Of a stretch of DNA of 64,000 nt, positions 36,011 to 48,700 are shown one piece after another. Source of the DNA: Trogon surrucura (Eukaryota > Chordata > Aves > Trogoniformes > Trogonidae); assembly GCA_020746105.1 (NCBI GenBank), contig CM036621.1:52486264-52550263 (forward strand), read 5' to 3'. A program made the position numbers and the translations under genes. How positions within the stretch are numbered: the stretch's first letter is position 1; each line of letters begins with the position of its first letter. The notes below the pieces were generated by a model. It made no database searches, was not told where the DNA came from, and saw nothing but the letters and a program-made list of their open reading frames with translations.

Positions 36011-37755
36011 TCTCCCTGCCTCAGGAAAATATTGGGAAACCCCCTGTACATCAAGATCTGCTGCTCTCATTTTTGCCAGCAGGCTCTGAAGCAGTTCCTC
36101 TCAATGACTGACCATTCTACTAACAGAACACTAATAAATTGGAATCTTATAGCTAAGTTATATCACTGTGGTTTTTTTCCAGCCACATTTTTCTCTAAAT
36201 GTAGTAGTTTAAAGAGGCAAAATGACAAATTATTTTCCTGTCCCACTTGAAAACTTGTAGCATAAAATTTAATTCTGCTAACAGAACATTGTTCACATTG
36301 GATTTGCAAGGCATTATCATTTCTGGCATCATCTCTGAAGTCTTTTCAGATGTGCATCACAATCACAAAACAGGGACAGGACACTGGAAGAATGTGATTT
36401 CCAGTAACTACATAACCAAACAACATCCGTGCTATAAACAGTAGGCAGGAAAGAATCATACCAAGTAATAATATTATATCATCATTTTCCACTTGAAAAT
36501 CCTGAATAAATGTGAGTACTCCAGACACTTGTAAATGATTTCCACACACCCAGTTGGAGTAATGTAATTCGTACACCTGGAACAGCCAGCCAGATGTGTT
36601 GCACATGTGTACATTGACTGTGTCAAGCACATGCAAGATATCTGAAGCACCAGAGATCCGTTGGACTCGGCACACACAAATTCAGTCACAACTACCTCAG
36701 GCACTTCAGATCAGATACGAAGCAAATTAAGATTTGGTAACCCTGTTTTATAAAATCTCAAAGCTTAGCCTCATTTACCTCAGTAGTGTTTTGTGCTAAT
36801 GAGGTGATGAATTGAAAAGGCTCTTCAGCAGAAAGCAATACAAAGTGAACTAGATAAGTTTGTTGGCAGTGGATGCAAAGCATGCCAGTATTTTTCCTGT
36901 ATTACATACCTTTACGCGTCTTTAAGATCAGATATATGCTGGACCAGATTTCCACATTTTACCTTCTTCAGACCATTCTCTAATGTCATTTGCACTGTTC
37001 CATCTATCCCCCAATTTGAACGCGTCTGGAACCAGCATAAAAAAACACTCAAAACCTGACCATAGTAATTGAAAGCCTTTGCCTTTCTACCTGATGCATC
37101 ATTTTGGGTTTTTTATTTCTTCTGTCCATGGTCAATAGACTGAATTTAGGCTTTTAGCATTTAACTATAAGAACAGTAATAAGACAGCTAAAGGATTCTA
37201 AGTAATCTTCTCAGCAAGGATCTGATGGGAGAAATAGATCATACCGATGGTCAAACAAATGGCTGTAGTAAGGCAGAAATGAGCAAGTGAGAAGCTGATG
37301 TGAAATTAGAGAAGTCTGGCATGCCCTCCAAGGGGAGTGAACATCTCATTCTATTTATGACTTTGACAGGCAAACACCGTGCACACACTGCTCATACTTT
37401 TGACACCATCTGGGTTGTGAGTATGTGCCACTAATTTCACCATTTCGCTGAAAGAAATCACTTTACTGAGGGCATGCCAGGGGGTTTTGATTTGAGTTTT
37501 ATTTCTTTTACATCTTGCAGGTGTGAAAATTCAAGAATTTCAATTGCATTCTCATAATCTCTTTCCCAGGATTTTGTATGTATGTAGTTTGGAAAACAAA
37601 GCCCAGCAAATTTCTGCTTTTAAGCAATAGGGCAACCTTCTGGCAAATCTGTACAACAGCCCAGGCTATATTCCATCATCTACTCTCTTGCTTGGCAGTA
37701 TACAATTGCTGTGTTTCTATTTTCTAAGAGCTGAATGTGTGTCTAGAGTTTAGGG
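36011..37755. other. AT-rich stretch without a recognised gene
   Basis: Open frames of 65-123 codons overlap here on both strands (for example 35879-36250 plus and 36675-36346 minus), but none resembles a protein family. No repeat family recognised. Confidence 0.5.
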
Positions 37756-37780
37756 AAAAAAAAAAAAAAAAAAAAAAAAA
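37756..37780 (+). repeat. Homopolymer run, 25 A
   Basis: An uninterrupted run of 25 A, the longest in the window. Its length suits a young poly(A) tail. However, CR1 elements do not end in poly(A), and I cannot recognise a processed retrocopy upstream, so simple expansion is equally likely. Confidence 0.92.
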
Positions 37781-38029
37781 TTAAGCGCTATAATCCAGGT
37801 TTTCATCAAGATGATGTCAGCCATAAGTTTCCTCTGTTTTAATCTCTCCAGCTAGAGCCAGGTCACAAAACAGAAATATTTCTGGGAAACTGTTCCCCTT
37901 GCTTGGGCTGCAAGAAAACGCTGTTTCATGCTGTTTGTGATCAGCTTCCTGCACAGGATCAAATAAAAGAAATTGCGCTAACGCATATAACAAAGCAGCA
38001 TCAGCCACTCTGAAGAAAGATGTCTTTGC

Positions 38030-38480
38030 AAAGCTTAAAAACTCGCTGCAGCTGCTGAGCTGATCTTGCATTAGGTGTTATCATGTCTTATCTTGGCAGA
38101 GGTTAAAGATCGTAAAAGAAACTGAAAGAAATGGCAAAATAGGTTTAGAATATGAAGGTTATATTACTTTTCCCATTCACAAATGTATGCCAATATTTGA
38201 ATAGATTAACATAGACTGCGAGCTATTGTGTTGGCCCACAAGCAGGCAGAAGCTGAGGGAGCCATGTAAATTACCTGCCACTGAAAGTGAATATTATTTA
38301 AACCTTAAAAAACACTTTATACGATTTCAGAAAACACCACTGTCTCTGCTGTATGATAATGAGAGTTAAGCTCCAGGGAGCTGCAGTTCTTTCACAGAAG
38401 GTGCCTTAGTAAGTTATTATAACCCTTCACCTGGGCTTCCTTTATTTCCAGTAATGACTTATCTGGGGCAAGGATTGTGG
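38030..38480. promoter_or_regulatory. Candidate conserved non-coding element
   Basis: Non-repetitive, intermediate-GC block. A short stretch around 38214-38282 is notably balanced in composition, with a forkhead or SOX-like ATTATTTAAA context after it. No coding frame explains it. The call is tentative and rests on texture only. Confidence 0.18.
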
Positions 38481-39184
38481 GTAACATTTTGTTCATTGCT
38501 ACGTAAAATTTATTTGTCATTATCTGTTTTAAATAGGTGAATTCAAAAGGCCAGCAGAAGCAAGTATTTTCAGTCTATTGATCGTTTAGAGAAAAACCGG
38601 AAAACTGCCTGTATTGAACCTAATGGCAGATGTATTTATTCTGTATTTGCTTGTTCCAGCACAGCAAAACAAGAGTATATGTGTTGCTTGCATTTTTGCC
38701 TGAGGGACAGGGGCTTTATATTGCAGTTAATGGACCATCTACAAACAGAAAATTAATTTGGCAAGTACTCACTGATGTTGTGGAAATCAGAGAAGCACGG
38801 TCCATTTTGAAAATAATTAATCCAGCCAACAGAGAAATAAAATTTCAGTTGTTTAGGGCATGAGAACTTTGGCATATGGAAAACAAGAGAAACAAAACCT
38901 TTCTAAAAACAGTTTACCTGCAGAGGGACATGTTACATTTTAGAAACAGTGCACAGGGAAGAGTACTTAACATTTCTAGTAATAAGGCAAAGCTGAAATG
39001 TTAATGTAATAATATGCACCCCACCTGGTTTAAAAGCTACGTTATCTAGACACTACTAGGGATGATATATCAGCCAATAAGGTCATAATTTCATCTTATG
39101 GTGTCAAGCTTTGACAGGAAAAACAGCTATTAATTGTAAATAGAGCAAGAATGAAAATAGTAATCAAAATTAAAAATAGCATTA
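38481..39184. other. AT-rich stretch without a recognised gene
   Basis: No gene, element or clear signal seen. An open frame at 38630-38863 (77 codons) has no recognisable similarity. Confidence 0.5.
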
Positions 39185-39558
39185 CCATGCATGCAACATT
39201 TACATTATTAGCACATAACTATGCAATTAACATGTAATATGCATGTGGTTAATACGTAATATGCAATTAATGTAACATGTAGTTTGCATGTAGCATGTAG
39301 TTTATGTAACATGTATGCAGTTAACATGTGACCTGCCTGCAATTAGCATGTAGCATGGATGCGCTTCACATGTAACATGCAAGCAAATAGCAAGTAATGA
39401 GCATGTCATGTGTGTAATTAGCATGTGATGCAAATGTAATTAGCATGTAATATGGGTAATTAATGTGAGGTGCATATATTTAGCACATAGTATGTAATTG
39501 ACATGTAACAACTCTGTAGCGTGGGTAGTTAACATGTAATTAGCATGCAGCATGCCTG
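39185..39558 (+). repeat. Degenerate minisatellite rich in ATGCAAAT- and TAATTA-like sites
   Basis: About 370 bases consist of diverged copies of a unit close to GCATGTAATTA / GCATGTAATATG, roughly 10-24 bases per period, with higher-order spacing irregular. The words CATGTAA, GCATGTA and TTAGCATG recur throughout. A perfect octamer ATGCAAAT lies at 39428-39435, and there are several near matches. TAATTA and TTAATTA-type homeodomain cores recur (39416-39421, 39437-39442, 39457-39462). The copies are strongly diverged, so the array is old. It contains no open frame and is not telomeric or centromeric in unit type. Confidence 0.9.
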
Positions 39559-41967
39559 AGAGTAGTGGTCAGTAACCTAAAGGTCTACATCGCTATTTCA
39601 TTTGTATTCACCAAGTAGCTGCATTTTAAAACCAAAAATATTTCTAAATATTTTGCCATTTTAGGAATCGCCACATTGCTACCTGACAATATGAGAAGAA
39701 AGGTAGCTCTGTTAAAATAAATTTTGTTTGATGTATAGCTTTTATACTAACAGATTCTCTACCTGTTTCAATAAAATTCTATTCACATTAAAACTACTGA
39801 AAATACACAACAATAAATGGGGTAGGAACAGATCACTACTGACTGGGGAAATGTCTGTTTAATGAGTTTAATTATATGGATAATTAATTATGTGTATTAA
39901 CATATAATGCAGATGATCACTGCATAGGACTGAAAAGCAGACACATGCCATCCATTTACATTTCATAACAAAACACTATTACTTTTGCATGCCCAAAATT
40001 CAACCCAGTTTTTATGCTTCAATGGTGATTCTCAGGAAACTTATTTTTTAAAGTATTTGGAGAACACAGACTTAGCACGTGTTACCTTCTTATGACAAGT
40101 TTGATGTCCTTTTCTACACATTACTCACAATCTGCCAATATGAAGCAAATCCAAATCTATAAATTCCATATAATATCCCCACTGCAAGGGGTCTAAAACT
40201 TTTCTAAGAAAACTTTGTAAAGATCACACCATTAAATAAATTAATTAGTTCACACTGCTGGAAAAGTAAAGGGAGAGGAGCATAAGAAGATTGCAGAGTA
40301 ATAACAAGAGGAAAAAATAGCCATGTAAAGAGACTATTCTCTTTGGTTAATCGCCTCAAATTTGCACTCCCTTCTCTGGGATTGCTTGGAACACAACTGT
40401 AGATTCAGTGTGGTATCTGGGTCCCTTTTGCTATCTGTCAGGCCAAAATACATTTCTGGACCAGAAGATGGTCAAGCCCTATGCAAGGGCAGTAAACAAC
40501 ATTTCTGGAGGGGGTAAGGTGGTGGATTGTCCACAGCAGTAATGCTACCATTCCTATACCGCTCTATCAAGTTGGAATCTGCTCTGCTGTTATTACATTA
40601 AACATTTTAATATTCTTTTAGAAATACACAGAAGTTTGGCTTCAATAAGCAGAACTTCTGATGCTTCATTATACATTTTTCTAGTCTGTTCTAATATTCT
40701 GTAACATCAAGAGAATCATTAAATTAGAAAATCTCTGTTCACATTTTTGCTCTGAATTGATTCTCTTCAGTAATTTCTAATCTGATGCTTCAAAGATTAA
40801 ATGAGCCATAATAAATGTCTATACGTGTCTAGTATAGACTAGATGTTTCCAGATGCTCAAATAAACAAACTGAACTCAATGTATTCGCAACTGGCAGAAG
40901 TGCTGTATCTACACTTGGAAGAACATAATTTTTTTTTCTCTGCAGAGCAGAAAAAAAAAGCTTTTCCAAGAAGTAAAAGTTCCTTTCAGAAGTTAGAGTA
41001 CCTTTTGTTGATGAAAGGTAGGGGGGTTATTTTTGCTGTTCCCCTGCCCTGGTCCCAGATTTCATTCTATTCTCAAACATATTGATGTCCAAGTAAGATA
41101 CCTACAAAACAGACTGCAACTATCAATCCCCATAGTAATTTTATAGTACAGTGGAAAACACGTGAATAATTTGGAAATTCATTGATTATAGTATTATTTA
41201 ATCTAAATATGTATCTGACAAATTGATGACGAAAGAGTCCACACTCAACTGTTTACTTATTTTTCCAGGATTTTTTTTTCAAGAGCAGAAAGCATCCAGT
41301 GCAAAGATGGATCACCCTAGATTTGTTGCCACTGTGAAAATCCATCAGTAACAATACATTAGTTAGAAAGCTTTAAAAAGGTTTAAAAAATACTATAATG
41401 CTTCAGAAACTCTGAAGTGCATTTTTAGTCACCTTAATACACACACATGCCTAACACACAGCCTCAAAACATCCATGTGGAAGTCCCTAAAGAACAGGTA
41501 CCATGTTAAAAAAAGAAATGAAGACCACACAGATTGGTTCAACATATGAGAAAGAGCTCCATCAAATTAGGTTTTCTTTTACACCTGGTTTAACCACATA
41601 GCTCAGTGGCTTCACTCTGATACATGTGGTATAATCGGTTACACTATCTGCACCCCGAAACATCACCAAAGCTCAAGGTTACTCATCGTGGCACAATCGT
41701 ACGAGGAGATCTAGCCTGAAAATGCACGGAGCAATACAAATATATTCGAAATAGGACTTCAAATGGCTTTTAAAATAAAACAGCACAAACATACCACATT
41801 ATTTTCCACTGGCAAGCAGAATTAAAATCAGGACACCCTATCACCAGTGACATTCAGGCTAAAGCTAGAGAATACACAACAGTGCTTATACATAGATCTA
41901 TTCGCTTGTCATTATTTAACAAGGGGATTTCTTTGTTTTCCCAGAATTTTGGTTTTATTTGCAACAG
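39559..41967. other. AT-rich stretch without a recognised gene
   Basis: Unique AT-rich DNA. A patch at 41580-41745 keeps several CpGs (41635, 41658, 41688, 41698, 41702) and might be a short conserved element. No gene recognised. Confidence 0.5.
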
Positions 41968-42020
41968 CTTTTTTTCCTCTTTTTTTTTTTCTTTTTCCCT
42001 TCATTTTTTTATTCTTCCCT
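41968..42020 (+). repeat. Polypyrimidine tract
   Basis: More than 50 bases are almost purely T and C on the plus strand, including 12 consecutive T. A simple low-complexity tract. Confidence 0.88.
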
Positions 42021-45000
42021 ATACAACAGTTCATGTGTGTTAGTTCCAGGGACAAATACGATTTTTGAAACTTCTGCATTCACACAAAACAACCGTGGCA
42101 GCTTGGATGTAATCTGCTTCCAAGCTGTGTATCTTATCTGACTCTTCAAAATGAAATCAGGAAATATAGATAAAATACGCGAGCCAATTACTCTTAGGCA
42201 AGTTATCAAGGAGATGTAGAAGCAAAATCAAATCAGATAACCTAGTGCATCTTAATTACTAACAATGTTCTCTCTTGCTTATGAGAATCTAAATATTCAT
42301 TAATTCTGAGCAATTAACAATAATGAAATGGAAGTCTGTGATGCTGAATTTTGGAATTAGGCATGTCAGAGTTCAGTAAAAGATGCATGAATTAACTTCT
42401 TAACATTTTCTATCAAGAACCCTTCATGAGCACCATGGTGACAAATTATTTACTATAAATGTACGCAGATCGGGATGCTGAAGTCTGAAGAAGCTACTAA
42501 AGCAAATGTTTATTCTAGACACATCGGATGACAACAGCTTTTATGTCTATGTACTCTATGCAGCAGTGTGTTCAGTTCAAGGTACAAGAATTCAACTCCC
42601 CCTTCCCAATGTGCTCAGGGGTGCTAAAAGAGTATCGTGAGAAAACACTGTGTGTACCTATGCCAAAAAATAGCAGAAAAAAACAATTTTGCCAGGAAAC
42701 ATTTGTTTATATATTGTATTTAAACCTAATGAGCCTCTGGATCATGCTTGCATAAATCCCCCATTGCTCAGGTCTTTCAAAAGTATCACTAAGCGAAAAT
42801 ACAGGTCAGGAAGAAAACTTCTGCACTTTTAAAATAAGGTATAATCTAAGTCTGTAAGTATATGCTATGAAGTCTTCAGTGGTATAACAGATAGCAGTTC
42901 AACAGGTTCACAGACTTGTGCAACTTGTGTTGCATAAAGCAATAAAACCATAAAGGGAAACTGGAACAGAAACACACAATTCAGTGTACTGTCTTAACTT
43001 TTCTCATCCTACCTCATATAAAGAAATTTAACATTCTTTGAAGTGAAAATACCTACGTACAATGATTTGCTTCTGTTGACATTTTACTACCTTCAGTCTT
43101 TATACCTTAATCTCTTTAAGTTTTTATAGCTTCTCTGCCCTACTAACTCCATATTTTTTCAGAATATATATATTGCAACTTGGTGAAATAATTTTTTGGT
43201 ACACTACACCTGCTCAAGTATTTTCTGGGTCAGGTCTTTTTGTAATCTGAAAATAAAATACATGTGCATGTATGTGTTGACTCTTTGCTACACTATAAAT
43301 ATCACAAATGGAAAAAGTCTTGCATTTTCCTTCAAAATTGAAGTTCTGTAAAAAGTTATTGAGGTAAAAAATACATAAACACAGATTCTCTAGGACAGTA
43401 TACAGGTCATACAATTCAATTTATGCTTTATCAAGCTACTTCTGAAATTAATTCATTGAGTTAATCATTTGTTAGTTTAAAACATAAAATATAAGTTAGT
43501 CCTTAAATGATTTACTGGACTATTCTCCTGGAATTTTGCTTGACAAAAAAAAAAAAAAGAAAGTCATACCAGATCTCAACCCAAGATCATTTAGAAAATT
43601 TTGACTATTTCTATTATGTAAACTGCAATTAAGTACTAGCTAGAACCCCAGTCCCACAATGAGTCAAGACCACACAAGTGCGTTTTAAAATTCAACAATC
43701 AAAACTGAAACTGTAAATGAAGACACTTTCTCACTCCTACCCCACTCCTTTCACTGGTATTTACTAAGGGAAATCCATACAGAACTGTGATCTGTTACAT
43801 CCTAAAAGTGAGTAGGATGAAAGAAGCTATTTTTTGACTTGGTCAACAAATCCTTCCATATTTATTTGTAGAAGCTTCTGACCATACAAACATCTAGGCT
43901 GATATGCTGATGATAAAGCAAAGGGAATCCTCTGCAGGTTGCACCACTGGCCTGCCTGGAATTACAAATGGTTTGATACGCACACGCAGCCAAACAAACT
44001 TTGGAAACCATTAAAAGAAATCCCTGAAGTCAGTAAGTTTTTTGTATACATTTTTTATTCTTTGGTGAGTGTGATGGATTGGTTGCTAGGTTGTGCAGAG
44101 CCCCAGATGGCTGGCTGGCCAAAGGGTTAAATAGGTAATGGATGTTATTCATCTAGAAATCTTCTAAGTCCCAGAGAAAAATGAAAAACAAAGCAAACCG
44201 AGTTTGCTCTGCACAGATGTTTACTTTTCTCTTGCTACTTCTCCATATCTGAAACAATACACTTTTTACCTTAGGGCCATGAATTATTGAAGAGAGAGCA
44301 TCATGTTGGTTAAAAGCTATGAGACTACTCTAGATGAGGCTGATTGGCTCAAACCTTTTAGACCCATGAATTATGAAGCTTACACCACTAGAGATTTACT
44401 TCAATTTGAAAGTCCAATTTAGGTAAAAGCCTGTGTCAATCCTCAGGGCAACTACTCTAATCCGGGAAATTTCCGAAATTTAGGTGGTTTCTGAAACTGA
44501 TAGAATAGCTCTATCTGTTTGTTTTCTGCTTTGTGGGGTTTTTGTTGTTTTTTTTTTAACCCCTCCCTTTTTTAAGATGAAGATTCACATGGTTCTCAAT
44601 ACCTTTGCAGTAGACAACACAAGCTTCTAATATGCAAGTTGTCTTAAAAATATATCACTAACAGTGAGTTAGATATACAGCAGTATAGAAACACTTCAAC
44701 TGGCCTGGAAAAAAAAACATCTTCAAACTTCACTGACACTCCTTCAATGGTTTTCTCAAACTGGCTGCACCAAACACAAAGTAGGCATCAGCGGTCGATG
44801 TTTGACACGACAGGACTGTGCAAGAATATTCAAAAATTTGCAGTCAGGTTTTTCTATTTAAAGGTGTAATCATTTGGAAAAGGTGTTTCATAAGTAGATT
44901 ACAAGTTTTTAAGTATATCAAGAACCGACAAGTTCGAGCAAATTCAGAGGCACCTAATACAGGGCTGGACCACATACAGGTACGTGAAAGTCAAAAATAA

Positions 45001-45710
45001 GAGACATGAGGATTTACCAAAAGGGAAAAAAAAAAAAAAAAGTAACTGCAAAACAGAGATGCTTCAAAGTGCTTCTAGAATGCTTCTGGCTGAGGAATAA
45101 AAGATAAAAAAGTTAAATTTGTTCTCTTCCTCTTTTCTTCACTAATTCTCCCTCACCGTCAGCTACTTCCTAAGTATCAGTTTATCCTCCTATAACAAAA
45201 CCTTGAACAGTTCAGGGTTTTCATTTTTCATTTTTGGGTTCCTTTTCTGTTTTGTCTCTGAAACAGTGAAGTTACAAAAATACATCTTTGCATTCCTCAA
45301 AAAGGACCAAGGGCTCATTAACTGTATATTTGCAGACATTCATATAGTAATTCCAGATAAAGTAACAGGGATTACTATAATTCAAGCATAAAATTAATTT
45401 CTTAGTCACAAAAATTGGTTTCCTAATACTCTCCTATAAATCAGATGTTTCTAATGTTCTTTGCTATAGTTACCAAAAGAATCAAAAAAACCCCTAAAAA
45501 TAACAAAACACACACTCAGAGCACAGATATGCAGAATCTGTCTGTTCAGTAGATTAAAATCCACAATACAGTAAAAGAACTTGTACGCATGCATTCACCA
45601 CATCCTTCTTGTCCTCATGCTATTCTTCCATAAGTCCTGTGATAAGAGCTGGTAGAAGAAATAATAGCAAAAATATTTCTTTTTTAATGTATTTTTCATT
45701 CTTTTTTTTT
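42021..45710. other. AT-rich stretch without a recognised gene
   Basis: It contains A-runs at 43545-43558 (14) and 45026-45041 (16). A short GC-richer patch at 44070-44130 has repeated GGCTGG words. No gene recognised. Confidence 0.5.
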
Positions 45711-45752
45711 TGTTTGTGTGTGTGTGTATATATATATATATACACACACACA
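45711..45752. repeat. (TG)n(TA)n(CA)n microsatellite, perfect palindrome
   Basis: Six TG units, eight TA units and five CA units follow one another. Positions 45717-45752 form a perfect 36-bp inverted repeat with no spacer. Alternating purine-pyrimidine sequence of this kind can extrude as a cruciform or adopt left-handed DNA under torsion. Such loci are often unstable and polymorphic. Confidence 0.95.
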
Positions 45753-48700
45753 GAAGTTTCCATTCCATTTCCATTATCACTGTAAAATATACTCCATACA
45801 CAAGATTCCAATGAGATATCAAGTGTGCAAAATAGCAGAAATAAATAGCCATACACAAAATGGGTGTATCTGCACTAATTTGAATCCAAACACTTGCCAC
45901 TGATCTGCAAATCTCTAGTAGATGAGCAATCTTTACTCCTTGCAGATGACTGACTGTCATAAAAACTGCTATGGTAATTCTGAAGCCACACAAAGCATCG
46001 GAATTTAGAATTTTATGTGGTAGAAGGTTATGTGCAATGTGTATTACTTTAAATCTCTCAATACCTAATTCCTGCCCCAAAATAAGACTTCCTCAAGTAA
46101 GTGGAAAATATGCTGCAGCCAAGTGAAGTATTTCAGAGCTACAGTGTATATTGTCTCATTCCCTCCAATATGGAAAAGAAATAGATGAGAAGTAACATAA
46201 TCTAATCTTGCCACCGAGACTGATCGGTTCAAAAATATTAACAGTAAAAATACAGCATACTAGTTGCAGCTTTCCACGGATAAAGTGTTTCTCTAGTGAC
46301 AAGAGCACCACCTATAGGTTTACAAAATCAACCTTTCACTGTGCCATTACAACACAGTAGCTTAGTTTCTAGACTTTAAAACTGCAAAATGTTTCACCTG
46401 TCACAAACTAATACTTAACAATAGTGTAGTAATTGTATAGATTTTGCACCAGTTAAGGGTCTAGCTCTAGTTCCTTAAAAACAGTTACATTTTTAGAATA
46501 TAAGCTCTGGCAAAAAAAAAAAAGTTTCAATGAAAACTATGACAGTTGTCTCGAAAGGGACTTTCAGTACAATTTTTGGTGGTCTTTAAAAGACAAACAG
46601 ATACATAACAATACGTACTAAGCCAAAATTATCCACGAGTGGCTGTGGAAAAAATAAAAACATGGAATGTTATTAAGTTAACTTCAACATCATTGTACAC
46701 ATTCTGCTGTGTTAGCTGTACATGTCCTTAAAATGCAGTAAGGAGAAGAGAGAAAATCCATTTCTTTGGCAAGGGCTCAGTCATTCCACTGATTTCACTG
46801 AAGTCAGTGAAGCTGCACTGGTCACACAGTTTAGCCCTGAGGAACTTATTTCAAAATCCATGCAAACCTTGACCGAATGAAAAATACACTGATAACTTCA
46901 TAATACTGTAAAATAACAGAACGTTAACATGTTCTGCTAATACTATAGAATTAATCACTACAATTGAGCTCCCTTTCCTTAAGACACCAGTCTTTTTGTA
47001 CGTTGTAATAGGATAAAGAAGGCAAAAGTCTCACGGTCTTTGGTCGTTTTCCTGTCAAAATAGCATTATATTAACATCACAGAAAGCCTTGTGCTTTTCT
47101 TAGCTAGTAAGAAGAAACACATGTAAAATCCTCCAGTGCTTTTCTTTGTTTGAAGGAGCAAATTTAAAAAAAAAAAGCAACTGGATATGCGTAGTTTTTT
47201 CCTCATCAGTCATATGACAAATCTTATTAAGAACAATCAGACTTTTTATTTGCAGCTTCAGGCCAAGAGATTTGCAAAAATACAGAGATTAGCACTACAG
47301 TTACCAGGTCCTCATCTGAAGTGATTTTAAAAACAAAAAAAAAAACCCACAAAAATAAAAGGTATTTACTGGGTCTAAGCTTGATCTTGCCATGATGTAA
47401 ATCTACTTACCCTCATTTGTTCCACTAGGATTAAAAGGTTTCTGACTAAATTCCTTTCAATCATCAGTTTCCAGTTCTGGTCATTCACTGCTATTCAAGA
47501 CTCTGCATGACAAAAAGAAGGAATCATACTCAGCTACAAAGGCCTCCTTAGGAGCCTGAGCTAGTGGGTCAATTAGCATACTTGCTAATTTGCTGGCCAA
47601 CAAAACCTAGGAAAACCAGTTGCCCTAAAGGATCTAATAGTAAGATTTAATAGTAAGGAGGATAACCTGCTATTGGAAAGCCATAAGGAATGCTTAGAAA
47701 AGAGTAACAGAGAGAGTTTTTACTTTCACAAACAAAATTCAGTGGTTCAACCACAAATATGCCTTCAAGATGAGGACAGTTTTTCACCCGTAGGCATTTG
47801 CTTTTGCAAAGGCACCTATTAAATCTTGGTCACTGCCATTTCTCTTTGTCCCCCAGATGTATTATTTTCATTATTTATTTTACAATAGTGCTGAAGAGTT
47901 CCAAGTTGTAGACCATGAGACCACTATGTGGGAACTGCAGAGAAGCACAATAAAAGGACAGTTGTCATGGATGTAAGACATCACCCATGGTCACACAATA
48001 TTTTGTAGAAGACAGAATATACAATGAGACTAAGAGAGGAACACCAGGAAAAAAGATCTCTTGGACCATTTGATCAGGACAACAGGCAGATGTTCAAGTA
48101 TTCCCAAGTTAAAAGTCATTTTTAAAAGAGTAGCCATGCAGATACTTTGCAAAACTCCTCCACGTTCTGAAAAAGGAAGTTAAAATCACTGGCCGGTTTG
48201 AAAGGAATAATGACCTTTCAGGTATGTGAAGACTCGTAACAGTGTAGCAACTAATGGTTTATATGGTAGAAAATAGAAAGGTTTTAAAGTTGCAGAATTA
48301 GAAGTTGAACAGCAGCTGATGTAGAAAAAAAAAAAAACAAGTTAGGAAAGTCACCATTACAGCAGCACTTTTGACAGAGATGAGCAGAGATGTCAGAGGT
48401 GGAGCTATGGAGTTACAAAATGATGGGATTCTGACTGAGAGTGTCAATTATATGGATTGATAGGTTAGGGTATGTCATAGAGATGTTATGCAGAAAGAAT
48501 GTGAAAGACCTCCAGATGGCCTGAAGGTGAAACACTAGACAAGTTCTTGTCAAAAGAACCATGATTCCTACATGGAATAGTAGCAAGCTTCTTCACAGCC
48601 TGAATCAAGCTGTTGCATCACCTATGTGCACTGTGAAAATTCAGGAAATTCAAACAATTCATGTGTAATATTGTATTAGGCTCCCAACTGATTTAAAATA

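Noticed and set aside
36346-36704. Overlapping minus-strand frames of 76 and 109 codons with several cysteines
   Set aside because: There is no signal peptide, no recognisable domain and no supporting splice structure; both fit chance expectation in 64 kb.
45595-46080. 161-codon minus-strand open frame
   Set aside because: It reads straight through the TG/TA/CA microsatellite, has no family resemblance and relies on low-complexity sequence for its length.
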